Below, piece by piece: positions 24,624-33,472 of a DNA stretch of 64,000 nt. Each line of letters opens with the position of its first letter. Within the stretch, counting starts at the first letter, position 1. The translations under genes and the position numbers were made by a program. The stretch spans positions 1,178,001 to 1,242,000 of the forward strand of contig NZ_OY782038.1 in NCBI RefSeq assembly GCF_963677575.1, in the 5' to 3' direction. The notes under the pieces are model-generated. The model did no database searches, was not told where the DNA came from, and saw only the letters and a program-made list of their open reading frames with translations. Origin of the DNA: an uncultured Draconibacterium sp. (GTDB taxonomy: Bacteria; Bacteroidota; Bacteroidia; Bacteroidales; Prolixibacteraceae).

Positions 24624-26126
24624 ATGAAATTACCGTCTTCCATAAGAAACTGGATATCGATTACCGGAGCAGTTATAGCTGTATTCAATCTGGCTAGTAT
24701 CCTGGCTTTGTTTTTATTGAATCTGGCTTTCGGATTTGGTGGTCAATATATTGGTTTAATCATCTTTATTGTACTTCCGGTATTTTTGGTCGTTGGATTG
24801 CTCATGATCCCAATCGGAATGCGAATTTACCGTAAAAAAGCACGATTGGCTGAAAAAGAAGGCAAACGTTTAAACTGGCCAATTCTCGATTTTAATAATC
24901 TGGCTACCCGTAATGCCAGTACAATTTTTATCATAGGAACAATTTTCCTACTCATAATTTCTTCGGTAGGAAGTTACGAAGCTTTTCACTACACCGAATC
25001 GGTAGAATTTTGCGGAAAATTATGCCACGAAGTAATGGAGCCGGAATATGTTACCTATCACGGTTCGTCGCACGAGCGTGTTGCCTGTGTGGAGTGCCAC
25101 GTTGGTTCAGGAGCCAGCTGGTATGTTAAAAGTAAACTTTCGGGTTTATACCAGGTATATTCGGTTTTGGCAAATAAATATCCACAACCTATTCCTACCC
25201 CAATTGCCAATCTGCGCCCGGCACGCGAAACCTGCGAAGAGTGTCATTGGCCCGAGAAATTCTACGATAATAAAATGCGCGAGAAACATTCATTCTTAAC
25301 CGACGAAGAGAATACAGAACGTATCATTCATTTGCAGGTAAAAACAAGTACTCAGGTAACTCCTAAGGGTGTTATTAAAGGTATTCACCAGCACATTAGC
25401 CCGGAGGTTAAAATTGAGTACAAAGCCCTTGACGACAAACGTCAGATCATTCCGTGGGTAAAATATACAAATACAAAAACCGGAGAAGAATACATTTATA
25501 CCGATGAGATGAGTATGGTTCCTCAAGAACAGCTCGATTCGTTAGAAACACGGGTAATGGATTGTTTAGACTGCCACAACAGGCCATCGCACAATTACAA
25601 CGCGCCGCAAAACTTTATCGACCAGTCGATGGCAGAAGGTAAAATATCAACCGAACTACCCGCCATAAAACTGGCGGCCATGATGGCACTTTACCAGGAT
25701 TATCCGAATAAAGACACAGCAATGATTGCCATAAAAGACCAGGTTACCGATTGGTTCGAAAGCGGTTATCCGGATATTTACGAAACTAAAAAAGCAGAAA
25801 TCGATCAGGCAATAGCCACCATTCAGGACGATTATTCAAACAACATCTTCCCGTATATGAAAGCCAGTTGGAAAGAATATCCAAATAACATTGGCCATAT
25901 GGAATCAGACGGATGTTACCGTTGCCATAACGATCGCCACGCAACAACAGAGAACAGAACGATTTCAAAAGATTGTTCGCTGTGCCACAACATTATAGCT
26001 CAGGGAACTCAGGACAGTATGCAATATTCTACCGCTTTCGAAGCTTTGGATTTCCAGCACCCTGTTGATATTGCCGAAGCATGGAAAACGGAGATGTGCT
26101 CAATGTGTCATAAAGCATTATATTAG
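24624..26126 (+). CDS. NapC/NirT-type multiheme quinol dehydrogenase
   Basis: 500 residues from ATG 24624. Three N-terminal membrane helices are followed by a first haem site with an unusual spacing, CGKLCH (CX3CH), in FCGKLCHEVMEPEYVTYHGSSH, the NapC/NirT signature region. Seven canonical sites follow (CVECH, CEECH, CLDCH, CYRCH, CSLCH, CSMCH and others scattered to the C-terminus; six are unambiguous CXXCH plus the CX3CH). Proteins of this kind oxidise menaquinol and pass electrons to periplasmic carriers; size and layout resemble Geobacter ImcH. TTG 24582 is an alternative but less likely start. Confidence 0.83.
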   Translation: MKLPSSIRNWISITGAVIAVFNLASILALFLLNLAFGFGGQYIGLIIFIVLPVFLVVGLLMIPIGMRIYRKKARLAEKEGKRLNWPILDFNNLATRNASTIFIIGTIFLLIISSVGSYEAFHYTESVEFCGKLCHEVMEPEYVTYHGSSHERVACVECHVGSGASWYVKSKLSGLYQVYSVLANKYPQPIPTPIANLRPARETCEECHWPEKFYDNKMREKHSFLTDEENTERIIHLQVKTSTQVTPKGVIKGIHQHISPEVKIEYKALDDKRQIIPWVKYTNTKTGEEYIYTDEMSMVPQEQLDSLETRVMDCLDCHNRPSHNYNAPQNFIDQSMAEGKISTELPAIKLAAMMALYQDYPNKDTAMIAIKDQVTDWFESGYPDIYETKKAEIDQAIATIQDDYSNNIFPYMKASWKEYPNNIGHMESDGCYRCHNDRHATTENRTISKDCSLCHNIIAQGTQDSMQYSTAFEALDFQHPVDIAEAWKTEMCSMCHKALY

Positions 26127-26203
26127 ATTTTGGCACAATATTTAGTATTTTTATAATAAGCTTCTAACAAATAACGAGTAATATAAATTTTAATACGAGA
26201 ATT

Positions 26204-26710
26204 ATGAACTTCAGAAAATTAATGTTTCTATTAGGTCTTGCGATTATATTCAGCACCGCAGCGACCGCACAAAACTACAAGTACATTGGTGCAGCTAAAT
26301 GTAAAATGTGCCATAACAAGCCCGACAAAGGCGAGCAGTTTAAAGTTTGGGAAGCCGGTCCACACGCCAAAGCAATGGATGCGCTGGAAGGTGCTGACAA
26401 AACCAATGAAACTTGTTTAAAATGTCACTCAACTGCCGGTTCGGTAGATAAAGGATCGCTTGCCGGTCTTAAAGCTGACGAAGGAGTCTCGTGCGAATCA
26501 TGTCACGGACCTGGTAGCCACTACAAATCGGCTGCAATTATGAAAAACAAAAAAATGGCACTTTCTAAAGGTATGATCGAACCAACAGAAGAGACATGTA
26601 AAGTTTGCCATTTAGGTGATAAACCAGAAGGCCACGTTGCTCCTAAAAAAGCATGGAATTTCGACGAATTTGTGAAAGTAATTGCTCACGACGATCCAAC
26701 AACAAACTAA
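26204..26710 (+). CDS. Tetraheme periplasmic cytochrome c (cytochrome c554-like family)
   Basis: 168 residues with signal peptide (about 1-22, ending ATAQ). Four haem sites: CKMCH, CLKCH, CESCH (in CESCHGPGSHYK) and CKVCH. The CHxxP/CHGPGSxH context matches the cytochrome c554-like family, usually soluble periplasmic electron carriers or small reductase modules. Following the NapC-type gene, it is a good candidate for the shuttle that receives its electrons. Confidence 0.88.
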   Translation: MNFRKLMFLLGLAIIFSTAATAQNYKYIGAAKCKMCHNKPDKGEQFKVWEAGPHAKAMDALEGADKTNETCLKCHSTAGSVDKGSLAGLKADEGVSCESCHGPGSHYKSAAIMKNKKMALSKGMIEPTEETCKVCHLGDKPEGHVAPKKAWNFDEFVKVIAHDDPTTN

Positions 26711-26734
26711 TATTTTTTAAACTATTGTTTTGTG

Positions 26735-26770
26735 AAAAATTCCTTTGTTTGCAAACAAAGGAATTTTTTT
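26735..26770. terminator. 34-bp perfect palindromic terminator
   Basis: Bases 26735-26768 form a perfect inverted repeat (arm core TTCCTTTGTTTG) ending in a T-run. It lies between the tetraheme gene and ccsBA, so the haem lyase probably has additional promoter input or relies on read-through. Confidence 0.8.
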
Positions 26771-26798
26771 AGTGTTTTTATTCAGACAACTACTAATT

Positions 26799-29700
26799 AT
26801 GAAGAAGCTAAGCTCATTCCTTTTTTCCATGTTTTTTACCGGAATCCTGGTAGTAATTTTTGCAATAGCCATTGGTTACGCCACCTTTATCGAGAACGAT
26901 TATGGCACCACTACTGCAAAAATTCTCATTTACAATTCCAGGTGGTTCGAAATCTTGTTATTTATACTCTGCATCAACATTGTAGGCAGTGTTTTCAAAT
27001 ACAAACTTATTGCACGGAAAAAATGGACGATTCTGCTTTTTCATATTTCCTTTATCGTTATCGGTGTGGGAGCAATGATTACGCGTTATTACGGATATGA
27101 AGGGAATATGCATATTCGTGAAAATAGCTCGTCGGATTTTATTATTTCCGAAGCATCGTATGTAACGGTTAAGGTTACTGATGGAACTGAAACGGTTGAA
27201 GAATCAAGCGAAGTAAAATTCTCGCCCTACACGGCAAACCGTTTTTCTGAAAAGATCCATTTTAAAGGAAAAACAATCCATATTAACAATCAGCATTTTA
27301 TGCCGTCGGCAGTTGAAAACATTGTTCTCAATCCTACCGGAGAACCAATTGTTTCGCTGATTACCGTTGTAAATGGTTCTTCGCGAAAAGACTTTACGCT
27401 TAGAAACGATAATACAAAGAATTTAAATGGTGTAACACTTGGTTTTGGCAACAATACAGATACCGATGTTACACTGAATTTAAAAGATGGCAACCTTTAC
27501 ATTTCGGCTAACGACACCGTTCAGGCGTCGGGAATGATGAGCGAAACCGGTGAGTTGATTGCGCCAAATACCCCAAAATTGGTGGACACACAAAAAGCTT
27601 ACACGTATAAAAATCTCACCTTTGCTGTTAAGCAGTTTCTTCCAAATGCCTCGGTTCAATTGGCTTACCAAAAACCAACGCAGGCAATGAATCCGCCGGA
27701 TGCTTTTAAAGCTGCAATTTCAACAAACGGTGCAAGCAAAGAGTTGATCGTTTATGGCCGCACCGGCGAAGTTGGCGATTTTTACACCACTTCCATCGAC
27801 GGAGTGAACGTTTCAGTTTCATACGGTTCGCGAATTATAAAACTACCGTTTGCCATTCAGCTTAACGATTTCCAACTTGAGCGTTACCCGGGTTCTATGA
27901 GTCCTTCGTCGTACGCCAGTGAAGTTGTTTTAAAAGACGGCGCCACAGAAATGCCATTCCGCATTTTTATGAATAATATCTTGAAATATAAAGGATATCG
28001 TTTTTTCCAATCGTCGTACGACACCGACGAGCGCGGAACGATCCTGTCGGTAAACCACGATTCTGCCGGAACATCGGTAACTTATTTTGGTTATCTGCTT
28101 ATGGCCATCGGCATGGTGTTGACTTTATTTAACCGAAACAGTCGTTTTAAAACCCTGCTGAAAGCATCGGCAAAACTACGCGAAAAACGTAAAAAGTTGT
28201 TTGCTGTTTTGGTAACAGGCTTGATATTGAGCATTAGTGCACAGGCACAAGATACAGCACCAACACCACTGAACAGCGACCACGCCAAGTCGTTTGAACA
28301 TTTACTAATTCAGGATAGAAAAGGTCGTGTTGAACCGGTTTCCACACTGGCGTCCGAAATACTTCGGAAAGTGGCTAAAAAAACCAGCTGGGAAGGCATG
28401 TCGCCTACCGAGGTGTTTCTGGATATGCAAACCAACCCTGAACTTTGGAAAAATATTGCCGTTATTAAAGTAGCCAATCCTGAGTTGCGCAGAACAATTG
28501 GAATGAATGGAAAATACACTTCATTTAATTCAATCGTACGACCGCGCGAAATGGGCGGATATATACTTAGTTCTGCGGTTCAGGCAGCTTACGCAAAAGA
28601 GAGTAACCACCGCAATAAATTCGACAAAGAAATTATGAATGTTGACGAACGCGTTAACATTCTTATGGCCATTTTCTCCGGCGATTTTCTAACCATTTTC
28701 CCTGTACCCAACGATGATAATCATAAATGGGTGTCGATTAACGAAGCGCAGGAACTTCCCGCCCAGGAAGCTGAATTTGCACGACAAACAGTCTCGGCTT
28801 ATCTTCAATCGGTACAAATTCGCGATTGGGCAACCGCCAACCAGTTACTTAGCAAACTGAAGCAAAACCAGGAAACTATTGGAGCCAAGATCATTCCATC
28901 GGCAACGAAAGTAAAAATGGAGGTGGTCTATAACAACCTGAACATCTTTGGGAAATTATCAAAGATTTTCATGTTCACCGGCTTAATTCTTCTGGTGTTG
29001 CAATTGCTCACCCTTTTTAATCCGAATATTAAATTACGCTACCTGAAGAGTTTTGCGTTTTACTTTATCCTGCTGCTGTTTTTGGCCGAAACTGCCGGAC
29101 TGGCAATTCGCTGGTACATATCGAATCACGCGCCGTGGAGTAACGGTTACGAGTCGATGGTATTTATTAGTTGGGCTACGGCACTTGGCGGTCTGATCTT
29201 TGCCAAACGTTCGGAAATTACACTTTCACTAACATCAGTTTTGGCCGGATTAACTTTAATGGTGGCCGGCATGAGCTGGATGAGCCCTGAAATTACCAAC
29301 CTGGTACCGGTTCTAAAATCGTACTGGTTAATTGTTCACGTGGCAGTTATTACGGCCAGCTACGGATTTTTGGGAATCAGTGCATTGCTTGGTTTCCTGA
29401 ATCTCATTTTAATGATTTTCAGAAACAAACGCAATTCCGACAGAATCAACCACACCATAAAAGAACTTGTTAATATCATTCAGATTGCCTTGATTATTGG
29501 CTTATTAATGGTTACGCTGGGTTCGTTTTTAGGTGGCGTTTGGGCCAACGAAAGCTGGGGACGTTACTGGGGTTGGGATCCGAAAGAAACCTGGGCATTG
29601 GTAACGGTTTTAGTGTATACTTTTATTACGCACATGCACCGCATTCCCGGAATGCGTGGTAGTTTTGCCATGAGTGTGGCTGCTGTTTTAGGCATCAGCT

Positions 29701-29891
29701 CGGTACTGATGACCTATTTTGGAGTAAACTATTACCTGTCGGGTTTACACTCGTATGCACAGGGCGAAGCGGCACCAATTCCTTCAGGTGTTTATATTGC
29801 AGTGGCAGTTGTAGCCCTTGTTATTGTTTCGGCTTATTTCTCCGAAAAGACAAATCCGATTGTTGAGGAAGAAGTTGTTAGTGAAGACTAA
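26799..29891 (+). CDS. ccsBA: Fused System II cytochrome c biogenesis protein (CcsBA)
   Basis: About 1030 residues. The N-terminal part is ResB/CcsB-like with membrane helices and a large periplasmic region; the C-terminal part is CcsA/ResC-like, with the haem-handling WWD motif in WANESWGRYWGWDPKETWA (about 140 residues from the end) and conserved His for haem. CcsBA exports haem and attaches it to CXXCH motifs. ATG 26799 is chosen because the upstream TTG lies inside the terminator palindrome. Its presence at the end of a cluster with about 46 haem sites fits a dedicated maturation supply. Confidence 0.92.
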   Translation: MKKLSSFLFSMFFTGILVVIFAIAIGYATFIENDYGTTTAKILIYNSRWFEILLFILCINIVGSVFKYKLIARKKWTILLFHISFIVIGVGAMITRYYGYEGNMHIRENSSSDFIISEASYVTVKVTDGTETVEESSEVKFSPYTANRFSEKIHFKGKTIHINNQHFMPSAVENIVLNPTGEPIVSLITVVNGSSRKDFTLRNDNTKNLNGVTLGFGNNTDTDVTLNLKDGNLYISANDTVQASGMMSETGELIAPNTPKLVDTQKAYTYKNLTFAVKQFLPNASVQLAYQKPTQAMNPPDAFKAAISTNGASKELIVYGRTGEVGDFYTTSIDGVNVSVSYGSRIIKLPFAIQLNDFQLERYPGSMSPSSYASEVVLKDGATEMPFRIFMNNILKYKGYRFFQSSYDTDERGTILSVNHDSAGTSVTYFGYLLMAIGMVLTLFNRNSRFKTLLKASAKLREKRKKLFAVLVTGLILSISAQAQDTAPTPLNSDHAKSFEHLLIQDRKGRVEPVSTLASEILRKVAKKTSWEGMSPTEVFLDMQTNPELWKNIAVIKVANPELRRTIGMNGKYTSFNSIVRPREMGGYILSSAVQAAYAKESNHRNKFDKEIMNVDERVNILMAIFSGDFLTIFPVPNDDNHKWVSINEAQELPAQEAEFARQTVSAYLQSVQIRDWATANQLLSKLKQNQETIGAKIIPSATKVKMEVVYNNLNIFGKLSKIFMFTGLILLVLQLLTLFNPNIKLRYLKSFAFYFILLLFLAETAGLAIRWYISNHAPWSNGYESMVFISWATALGGLIFAKRSEITLSLTSVLAGLTLMVAGMSWMSPEITNLVPVLKSYWLIVHVAVITASYGFLGISALLGFLNLILMIFRNKRNSDRINHTIKELVNIIQIALIIGLLMVTLGSFLGGVWANESWGRYWGWDPKETWALVTVLVYTFITHMHRIPGMRGSFAMSVAAVLGISSVLMTYFGVNYYLSGLHSYAQGEAAPIPSGVYIAVAVVALVIVSAYFSEKTNPIVEEEVVSED

Positions 29892-29899
29892 ATAATTCA

Positions 29900-29930
29900 G
29901 GGGCAGGCTTACTCTAGGTGAATCTGCCCC
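29900..29930 (+). terminator. Hairpin after ccsBA
   Basis: GGGGCAG (29900-29906) pairs with CTGCCCC (29924-29930), extended inward with mismatches. It is GC-rich but not followed by a clean T-run, so terminator function is moderately supported. Confidence 0.45.
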
Positions 29931-29998
29931 CGAATATATTTCTCAACTTCCAAATTTGCATCTCCAATCTTATCGATTACCTCCAGCTTTTATTCTTG

Positions 29999-30237
29999 TT
30001 AAAAAATGCTTTTCAGCACTTTTGCTCGAATCATATCCATACATCTAGATTCTTTACTATATTTGTCCCGGCTCCGAGCTGATGTTCCTAAAGTTTCAAC
30101 CATGGAATTTTGGCCGATGGGATTACCCGGAAACAGGTGGTCCTCCCGCATCCCGATAAGCTCGGGATAAATTGGAAAGGAGGCGAGCAGATTTTGCATT
30201 GGGCGAACTGAAGCTCCTTCCCTTCCCTGAGACATTT
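29999..30237 (-). other. Probable degenerate intergenic element
   Basis: A 238-bp stretch with a different look from its surroundings, with a perfect small hairpin ATCCCGA-TAAGC-TCGGGAT (about 30149-30167). On the minus strand a 78-codon frame is open, but its composition does not resemble a real protein. It abuts the MITE-like element exactly at its left end, so I regard it as part of, or a target of, repetitive DNA. Confidence 0.3.
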
Positions 30238-30505
30238 TAACCTGAGTTCGACTTTAAATTCTGCCTCAGTTCTAACTAATTTTTAGTAGAAATCGATTCA
30301 GATTTATGAAGGACTATCAGGATAATTCAAAGAAATATGAATCGATTTATGCGAAAATTAGAGAAATCCGAAGGAAAATACGGAGATGTACAATCTTTGA
30401 ACCAAAAATATCTTAAAATAGCCCGCTATTATTGCGATATTTTCAATCCAAATCTTGCACATCTCTGTATTTCTGAGGCTAATATCTAAAGTCGGACTCA
30501 GGTTA
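30238..30505. mobile_element. 268-bp MITE-like element with 19-bp terminal inverted repeats
   Basis: The ends TAACCTGAGTTCGACTTTA (30238-30256) and TAAAGTCGGACTCAGGTTA (30487-30505) are inverted copies with one mismatch. A second inverted pair lies inside (about 30366-30400 and 30446-30480, both with ACATCTCyGTATTT on one strand), so the right part can fold as a long hairpin. No transposase frame is present, only a 36-codon open frame from 30306. Non-autonomous element moved in trans is the best reading. Confidence 0.65.
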
Positions 30506-30509
30506 TTAA

Positions 30510-31058
30510 ATGACACGAGTACAAAAAGATACCAGAATCGATTATCCGAACTTGCTTTTAATTGCAGGTAACGGCAGAAATGTGGGAAAAACCTACTTTG
30601 CCTGCCGTGTAATCGAAATGCTATCTGAAACGTCACCTGTTACAGGATTAAAAATCACCTCGCATATTCACGAGCATAACAGCGATGATGTACTTATAAA
30701 AGATAAACACTACGTTATTTTGCAGGAGAAGCAAATTACGGGCAAAGACAGTTCGCTAATGTTACAAGCCGGTGCTAAACAGGTACTCTTTGTTATGGTA
30801 GAACCGAAGTATCTTCCGGAAGCTTTTGAAAAGCTGTCAGCCTATTTGCCTGAAACACCCATAGTTTGCGAATCGGGAGGATTACATGATATCGTTCGCC
30901 CCGGATTGTTCTTTTTTATTCAGTTGAAAAAAACTCCAATAAGAAAAGCACAACACCTGATTCACAATCCGGTAGTAGTGATTAATGACGGAGAAAACCT
31001 TAAATTTGATTACAGCAAAATTCAACTAAACAACAATAAATTTTCACTCATTTCATGA
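30510..31058 (+). CDS. MobB-like P-loop protein of the molybdenum cofactor operon
   Basis: 182 residues. A Walker A motif in AGNGRNVGKTYFACRVI (about 20-36) and a C-terminal part without other clear motifs. Context (stop overlaps moeA start at 31055-31058) suggests a GTP-binding MobB-like helper of molybdopterin guanine dinucleotide synthesis. It starts only 4 bases after the MITE-like element, so its native promoter may have been replaced by element sequence. Precise role is inferred from position. Confidence 0.65.
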   Translation: MTRVQKDTRIDYPNLLLIAGNGRNVGKTYFACRVIEMLSETSPVTGLKITSHIHEHNSDDVLIKDKHYVILQEKQITGKDSSLMLQAGAKQVLFVMVEPKYLPEAFEKLSAYLPETPIVCESGGLHDIVRPGLFFFIQLKKTPIRKAQHLIHNPVVVINDGENLKFDYSKIQLNNNKFSLIS

Positions 31059-32230
31059 ACCAGTTTGAAGAAATACAACAGCTGATCGACAATTTACCAC
31101 CGTTTTTTATAACAGAAAAGGTGCTGCTTGAAGATGCTTTTAACCGGGTATTGCAGGAAGATGTGGTAGCCGATTTAAACATGCCGCCTTTTAATAAATC
31201 CGCAATGGATGGTTATGCTTGCCGGCTTGAAGATATTGCCAATGAGTTGGAAGTGCTGGAAGTAATAAATGCCGGCAAAATCGCGTCGGTTGAAGTTGGG
31301 AAAAATCAGTGTGTGAAAATTATGACGGGCGCTGCTGTCCCAACCGAATGTGATTGTGTATTCATGGTTGAAGATGCTGAAGAGCTTTCAGAAAATTCGG
31401 TTCGATGCACCAATCCAAACACCAACAAAAATATTTGCTACCTGGGTGAAGATTATAAAAAAGGAGACATACTCCTAAAAAAAGGAGTCGTAATAAATGT
31501 TCCGCAAATGGCTGTTTTGGCGGGTGCTGGTTATGCTGAAGTGTTGGTATCAAAACGTCCAAAAGTTACCGTAATTACTACAGGTAGCGAGTTGGTTTCA
31601 CCATCTGAAACGCCAAAACCCGGACAAATCAGAAACAGTAATTCCAGCCAGGTAATTACTCAACTCAGGAAAATGAACATTGAAATTGTTGATGAGCTTA
31701 CGCTGGTTGACGACTACAAACTGCTCACCGAAAATTTTAACAAAGCACTAAAATCAAGCGATTTTGTTGTATTCACCGGCGGAGCATCTGTTGGTGATTT
31801 CGATTTTATTCCTGAGATATTAAAAGAGCAAGGATTCAAAATATACTGGGACCACACCGGCATAAAACCGGGGAATCCAATGACATTTTCTGAAAAGGAT
31901 GGTAAGTTTGTTTTTGGACTTTCAGGAAATCCTGTTTCGTCGATGGTGCAGTTTGAACTAATTGCTAAAACCGTAATTTATAAACTACTCGGAGCCAACT
32001 ACGAACCTTTGCGCATAAAAGCCCGAATGAATTTTAACTATAAACGAAAAAAAGCCAATCGACTGGCAATTATTCCGGTTGTTATAAATTCGGATGGGGC
32101 CATTTCGGAGATTCCATTTCATGGATCGGCACATATAAATGCCCTGGCTTTTGCAAATGCTTTGCTTGAAGTACCGCTGGGAGTTTCAACAATTCAAACT
32201 GATGAATTTGCATATGTACGACCGCTTTAA
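31055..32230 (+). CDS. moeA: Molybdopterin molybdotransferase
   Basis: 391 residues. Inserts molybdenum into adenylated molybdopterin. Motifs: PPFNKSAMDGYACR (about 44-57), IMTGAAVPTECDCVFMVED (about 89-107), ITTGSELVSP and FTGGASVGDFDFIPEIL (about 240-256), and FGLSGNPVSS, all characteristic of MoeA. Overlaps the moaA gene by 17 bases and the mobB-like gene by 4, showing a tightly packed operon. Confidence 0.96.
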   Translation: MNQFEEIQQLIDNLPPFFITEKVLLEDAFNRVLQEDVVADLNMPPFNKSAMDGYACRLEDIANELEVLEVINAGKIASVEVGKNQCVKIMTGAAVPTECDCVFMVEDAEELSENSVRCTNPNTNKNICYLGEDYKKGDILLKKGVVINVPQMAVLAGAGYAEVLVSKRPKVTVITTGSELVSPSETPKPGQIRNSNSSQVITQLRKMNIEIVDELTLVDDYKLLTENFNKALKSSDFVVFTGGASVGDFDFIPEILKEQGFKIYWDHTGIKPGNPMTFSEKDGKFVFGLSGNPVSSMVQFELIAKTVIYKLLGANYEPLRIKARMNFNYKRKKANRLAIIPVVINSDGAISEIPFHGSAHINALAFANALLEVPLGVSTIQTDEFAYVRPL

Positions 32231-33014
32231 CAGACATATCAACTACCTGCGCATTTCGGTTACCGACCGCTGCAATTTCCGTTGCGAATACTGCATGCCG
32301 GCCGAAGGTTTGCCGCTAAAAAAGCACGAGGATATTCTATCGTTTGACGAAATTACCGACATCGTTAAAGCAGGGGTAAAACTTGGTATTCGCAAGCTTA
32401 GAATTACCGGAGGCGAACCATTGGTGCGTAAAGATCTTCCGAAGCTTATCACGATGCTTTCAGCCATTCCGGAGATTGAAGACATTGGAATGACCACAAA
32501 CGGAGTGCTTTTACCACGTTATGCCAAAGCTTTAAAAGCTGCCGGATTAAAACGGGTGAACATTAGTCTGGATACAATGAATCCTGAGAAATTCAAAAAA
32601 ATTACCCGGGATGGAGAGCTTGATGATGTTCTGCGTGGAATTGACGCTGCCCTTGAAGCTGAACTTTTACCTGTAAAAATAAACTTTGTTCGCATTCCGG
32701 GCGAAAACGAGCAGGATGAACAGCTAGTACGGGAATTCTGCCAAAAGAAAGGTTTGAAGCTGCGTTTCATTCGCCAAATGGATTTGCGCACCGGCGAGTT
32801 TTATGCCGTTGACGGAGGTTTAGGCGGCATTTGCAAAATCTGTAATCGCTTGCGTTTAACTGCCGACGGCTTTATTGTTCCGTGCCTGCACTCGGAATTG
32901 CGCTACAGCACACGCGAACTGGGCATCGAAGAAGCATATAATCAGGCACTGGAAAACAAACCGGAAAAAGGAGTAGGAACTGAATCACATGATTTTTCAA
33001 ATATTGGAGGATAA
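32214..33014 (+). CDS. moaA: Compact GTP 3',8-cyclase (MoaA)
   Basis: Radical SAM enzyme that starts molybdopterin synthesis from GTP. The N-terminal [4Fe-4S] motif CNFRCEYCM (CX3CX2C), the ITGGEPLVRKDL motif, the C-terminal cluster motif CKICNRLRLTADGFIVPC (CX2CX13C) and the terminal GG are all present. From ATG 32214 (MYDRFNRHI) it is about 266 residues, roughly 60 fewer than E. coli MoaA. The loss is between FIRQMDLRTGEFY and the second cluster motif. Since every key motif is kept it should be active, but the substrate-pocket region is shorter. Confidence 0.88.
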   Translation: MYDRFNRHINYLRISVTDRCNFRCEYCMPAEGLPLKKHEDILSFDEITDIVKAGVKLGIRKLRITGGEPLVRKDLPKLITMLSAIPEIEDIGMTTNGVLLPRYAKALKAAGLKRVNISLDTMNPEKFKKITRDGELDDVLRGIDAALEAELLPVKINFVRIPGENEQDEQLVREFCQKKGLKLRFIRQMDLRTGEFYAVDGGLGGICKICNRLRLTADGFIVPCLHSELRYSTRELGIEEAYNQALENKPEKGVGTESHDFSNIGG

Positions 33015-33017
33015 AAT

Positions 33018-33464
33018 ATGAGCCAATTATCACATATCAACGACGAAGGAAAAGCCAACATGGTGGATGTGGGTCACAAACCACAACAGGTACGCACCGC
33101 TAAAGCATCGGGTTTTATTGCCCTTCAGCCCGAAACCATTCGGCTGATTAATGAAAGCCTGATAAAAAAAGGCGATGTAATTACCATTGCTGAAATTGCC
33201 GGGATTCAGGCAGCAAAAGAAACATCGCGGCTGATCCCGCTTTGTCATCCACTACAATTAACCAAAGTTGAGGTGAAAGCTGAAGTTCAGGAAAATGGTG
33301 TGATGGTAAAAAGTTTGGCCAAATGCATTGGGCAAACCGGCGTTGAAATGGAAGCATTAACGGCCGTGAATGTTGCGCTGCTAACCATTTACGACATGTG
33401 CAAAGCTATTGACAAAAACATGGTTATGGGAGATGTAAAACTTGACTTTAAGGAGAAAATATAA
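33018..33464 (+). CDS. moaC: Cyclic pyranopterin monophosphate synthase
   Basis: Converts the MoaA product to cPMP. 148 residues. Motifs: ANMVDVGHKPQQVRTAKA near the N-terminus, IPLCHPL (about 73-79) with the catalytic His, and TGVEMEALTAVNVALLTIYDMCKA near the C-terminus. Three bases after moaA. moaD and moaE, needed for the next step, are not in the window. Confidence 0.97.
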   Translation: MSQLSHINDEGKANMVDVGHKPQQVRTAKASGFIALQPETIRLINESLIKKGDVITIAEIAGIQAAKETSRLIPLCHPLQLTKVEVKAEVQENGVMVKSLAKCIGQTGVEMEALTAVNVALLTIYDMCKAIDKNMVMGDVKLDFKEKI

Positions 33465-33472
33465 CTACAGAA

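Noticed and set aside
29999..30235. 78-codon minus-strand frame as a gene
   Set aside because: No start context, no recognisable fold, adjacent to repetitive DNA; listed only as a possible degenerate element.
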